Of a stretch of DNA of 8,761 nt, positions 7,401 through 8,761 are shown piece by piece. Position numbers and translations under genes: made by a program. Every line of letters begins with the position of its first letter. Position 1 is the first letter of the stretch. The notes under the pieces were generated by a model. It saw only the letters and a program-made list of their open reading frames with translations. It was not told the DNA's origin and did not search any database. This stretch comes from Pseudodesulfovibrio sp. (GTDB taxonomy: Bacteria > Desulfobacterota > Desulfovibrionia > Desulfovibrionales > Desulfovibrionaceae), in the NCBI GenBank assembly GCA_022712815.1, contig JAFLJW010000086.1, positions 1-8,761 on the forward strand. Reading direction: 5' to 3'.

Positions 7401-8761
7401 GGATACATGAAAACTTCATAATAGAGCTTTTCCCTGTCTGGAAAAGAAAACCACGCCTTGTAACTGACGAGATGTCCGGTGAAGCATTCTTCCAGATGCG
7501 GGCGAATTCTCTTGTCAAAAAGATCTCTGCCCCAGATACCCGCCACACTGTGTCCGAGAATGACTTTCTCCGACTTGTCATGGATGTTGAGATAGGCACG
7601 GTTGACGGCTTCATAAACAAAATCACGATTAATCAAGGTCATCAGGTCCTGGGTCGCATTGGCGATGAATTCGAATTTGCGCAATGCTTCCTCAAGGCTT
7701 TTACGAGCCGTGATGTCTGAAAACGAGATAAAAACAACCTTGCGTTCGTCGAGTTCCATGAGAACGGCGGAGGCTTGAGTCCAGAAATGGGTTCCATCAC
7801 GGTGGACCATTTCCACTTCCACATTATCAAGATGTCCTTCTTTCAAAACAAGCCTAAAGAGCTGTCTGCGGACCTTTGAGTCGGCATAAAACCCCTTGGA
7901 CTGGAGGCCGACAGCCTCGGAAAGATCAACACCAAAATGATCCGCACCACTTTGGTTGGCAAAGATGATTTCCCCTTTTCTGAGGTCCGCGATAATGATG
8001 GGCAGAGGGGACGTCTCAAGCAGAGAACGGAATCGTTCTTCACTTTGTCTGAGCACCTGTTCGGTGGTTTTCTGTCGGGTAATGTCGGTCACCACACCCA
8101 CGATGCCGCCCGGTTCGCCGTTTAAATTGTTGAAAACGGCTTTTCTAACCAGAACAGTGTGCTTCTTTCCCCCAAACAAAGTGGTGAACTCAAATTCCTG
8201 AGAACCTCCTTCAGCCAGGAGTTCCTGATCCTTGCCCCGATAAAAGGAATCTTCGCCTTCGGGCACGAATTCTTCAATTTGCCTGCCGAGGATTTGTTCT
8301 TTGGACATGCCGAAAAAGTCAATAAAAGCTTGGTTGCTTCCAAGATATTTCCCATCGATATCCTTGTAGAAGATCTGGTTGGGAACCGCGTCGATGACCG
8401 TCTGGATGAAAGAAAGTTGGTTGCGAAGAACTTCTTCGATGCGCTGGTGTTCTTCGGTTTCCAACTCCAGACATTGTTGCTGGGCTTTGAGGAACGTTGC
8501 GCGTTCAAGGGCCTTGAGTATGGCCTGATCCAGTTCAGGCAGGACCGATTCGCCCTTGATCACGAAATCCCAGGCCCCCTTGCGGATTGCCTTGATGGCA
8601 TCCTCGATTTGACCAGCCCCGGAAATGACAATGAACGGAACTCCCACTGAATGCTCCGTCAGCTCTGCAAGAACGTCAAACCCATCCCTATCGGGCGTGC
8701 GCAGGTCGATGAGCACGGCATCTGGTTTTTCGCTCAAAAACAATTCGACACCGAGACGCCC
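4421..8761 (-). CDS. Hybrid sensor histidine kinase: REC, six PAS, GAF, HisKA, HATPase, REC (5'-partial)
   Basis: A multisensor phosphorelay kinase of 1446 visible residues with no membrane segment, hence cytoplasmic. Counting the codon at 8741-8743 as 1: truncated N-terminal receiver (1-80; D13 in LIDLRTPDRDG, S41, K63); helical linker (82-108); PAS1 (110-226), PAS2 (233-348), PAS3 (355-470), PAS4 (478-598), PAS5 (607-722), PAS6 (735-848), most ending in D-[IV]-[TS]-x-[RS]; GAF (852-1036); HisKA with MSHEIRTPLN (phospho-acceptor H1066); HATPase with N-box (N1179, N1183), DSGIGIP (1217-1223), FEPF and GAGLGLGIV; C-terminal receiver (EDN 1314-1316, D1358 in MDIQMPGMDG, T1392, K1414). All catalytic residues are intact. 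Phosphate should pass from H1066 to D1358 and then to an unlinked Hpt protein; the N-terminal receiver may take input from another kinase. The frame runs off the right edge without a start, and six more codons read as receiver sequence, so the TTG at 8743 is not the true start. Confidence 0.95.
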   Translation of the reverse strand, partial: GRLGVELFLSEKPDAVLIDLRTPDRDGFDVLAELTEHSVGVPFIVISGAGQIEDAIKAIRKGAWDFVIKGESVLPELDQAILKALERATFLKAQQQCLELETEEHQRIEEVLRNQLSFIQTVIDAVPNQIFYKDIDGKYLGSNQAFIDFFGMSKEQILGRQIEEFVPEGEDSFYRGKDQELLAEGGSQEFEFTTLFGGKKHTVLVRKAVFNNLNGEPGGIVGVVTDITRQKTTEQVLRQSEERFRSLLETSPLPIIIADLRKGEIIFANQSGADHFGVDLSEAVGLQSKGFYADSKVRRQLFRLVLKEGHLDNVEVEMVHRDGTHFWTQASAVLMELDERKVVFISFSDITARKSLEEALRKFEFIANATQDLMTLINRDFVYEAVNRAYLNIHDKSEKVILGHSVAGIWGRDLFDKRIRPHLEECFTGHLVSYKAWFSFPDREKLYYEVFMYPYLDQNGQVTHVTSVSRDITESYLAQTRILESREYFRAIFESSIDPIILFDAVGNIINLNTAAIAKFEVRKSFFIGQTARRLYLSTESFEEFKRVVVPKLKGAGSWIGEWTFANSKGKPIPTETSISIIQSKPDGHPGGYVAVMRDVTQRIKAEEARKASEQRYRAVFEATGTATLIIGRDGVISKANQQFTELSEFTREEIEGKLSWTSLVVEEDLPRVLKSDKERRLGTRAYSSYEFRFLTKSGKIRYIHLQAKSLPGTTQSIASLLDITQRKRAEDRLRAALDEVEAIQHNSFIGVSLFRGDTIVRISKRGAEIFGYTPEGLVGGDSSRFFQSEAMYQSFRRRCLHGLVTVGNYQIEQQFRRPDGTMIWANLFAKAVAKDDLVQGVIWTIVDVSQRKYNETVASLLYRISSAVSATSNLDDLYERIHVLLNDHIDAANFFIGLLDKGGRFLEFTYYEDEMDDNKGVVFDINSPSATGFSVEVIRSGRPLLVTREELSDTHVLPVNDPEVHEIEYLTRSTFFGRKSFEEEAMIGTCSEVWLGVPLKIKGEVVGVMAVQSYTNPYLYSAKDVDLLVSVSEQIALAIERKANEQDLRMAKEQAEAANQSKSEFLANMSHEIRTPLNGVLGMLQLAQATELTEEQTDYVDTALFSGRSLLSIINDILDFSKIEAGKMEIVTEPFSAEDLIQDVLSTFRRQAQKRGLTLGSHIGDNIPALLVGGKSRIKQILFNLVGNSIKFTEAGAVTVYVHLLHKDEQAGKVRVLFSVEDSGIGIPDEKINYVFEPFTQVDGSYMRRHQGAGLGLGIVKRLSKLMGGSLSIESEENTGTTVYLALKLEYDPLSEGLPLGTRILPTSSRVGLKLLVVEDNRVNRLMAARMLSKLGHVAETARTGEEALKILEKQDFDAIFMDIQMPGMDGLEATLRIRSTSPDSILDPHIPVIAMTAHTMLGDREMFIEGGMTDYIAKPVELDEIRTVLARLFPMERQTESVFL

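Noticed and set aside
1..8761. CRISPR array, tRNA or rRNA gene
   Set aside because: No regularly spaced direct repeats, tRNA-like cloverleaf or rRNA sequence was seen on either strand.

Overview
The window suggests a Gram-negative, signalling-rich bacterium of moderate GC, most likely a deltaproteobacterium of the Desulfovibrio type. That placement is an inference from the style of the proteins (a long PAS-rich hybrid kinase, a short HD-GYP phosphodiesterase, an ISL3-type transposase end, a lipoprotein signal peptide); no marker gene fixes the taxon.

Layout, left to right. Positions 1-1671 hold a plus-strand unit: a protein with a lysozyme-like peptidoglycan hydrolase domain (frame open to the left edge, so probably 5'-truncated), followed 3 bases later by a small predicted lipoprotein and then a good intrinsic terminator. 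This arrangement fits a cell-wall-degrading effector, or phage-type lysin, with a periplasmic immunity lipoprotein. Positions 1672-2441 look like accessory, decayed DNA: a gene-free stretch with an imperfect hairpin, an orphan BrnA/CopG-type antitoxin whose C-terminus appears rewritten by a perfect 24-bp inverted repeat, and, convergent to it, the last 73 or so codons of an ISL3-family transposase.

Positions 2442-8761 are minus-strand signalling genes. In transcription order these are a very large soluble hybrid histidine kinase (receiver, six PAS, GAF, HisKA, HATPase, receiver; its N-terminus lies beyond the right edge), a small SAM-dependent methyltransferase, and an HD-GYP cyclic-di-GMP phosphodiesterase. 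The gaps of roughly 140 and 200 bases leave room for separate promoters, so a single operon is not established. The kinase and HD-GYP protein may share a signalling theme, but nothing in the sequence links them directly.

The two items most worth a second look are the hydrolase-lipoprotein pair and the in-frame palindrome that replaces the conserved end of the antitoxin. No RNA gene, CRISPR array or intact mobile element was seen.
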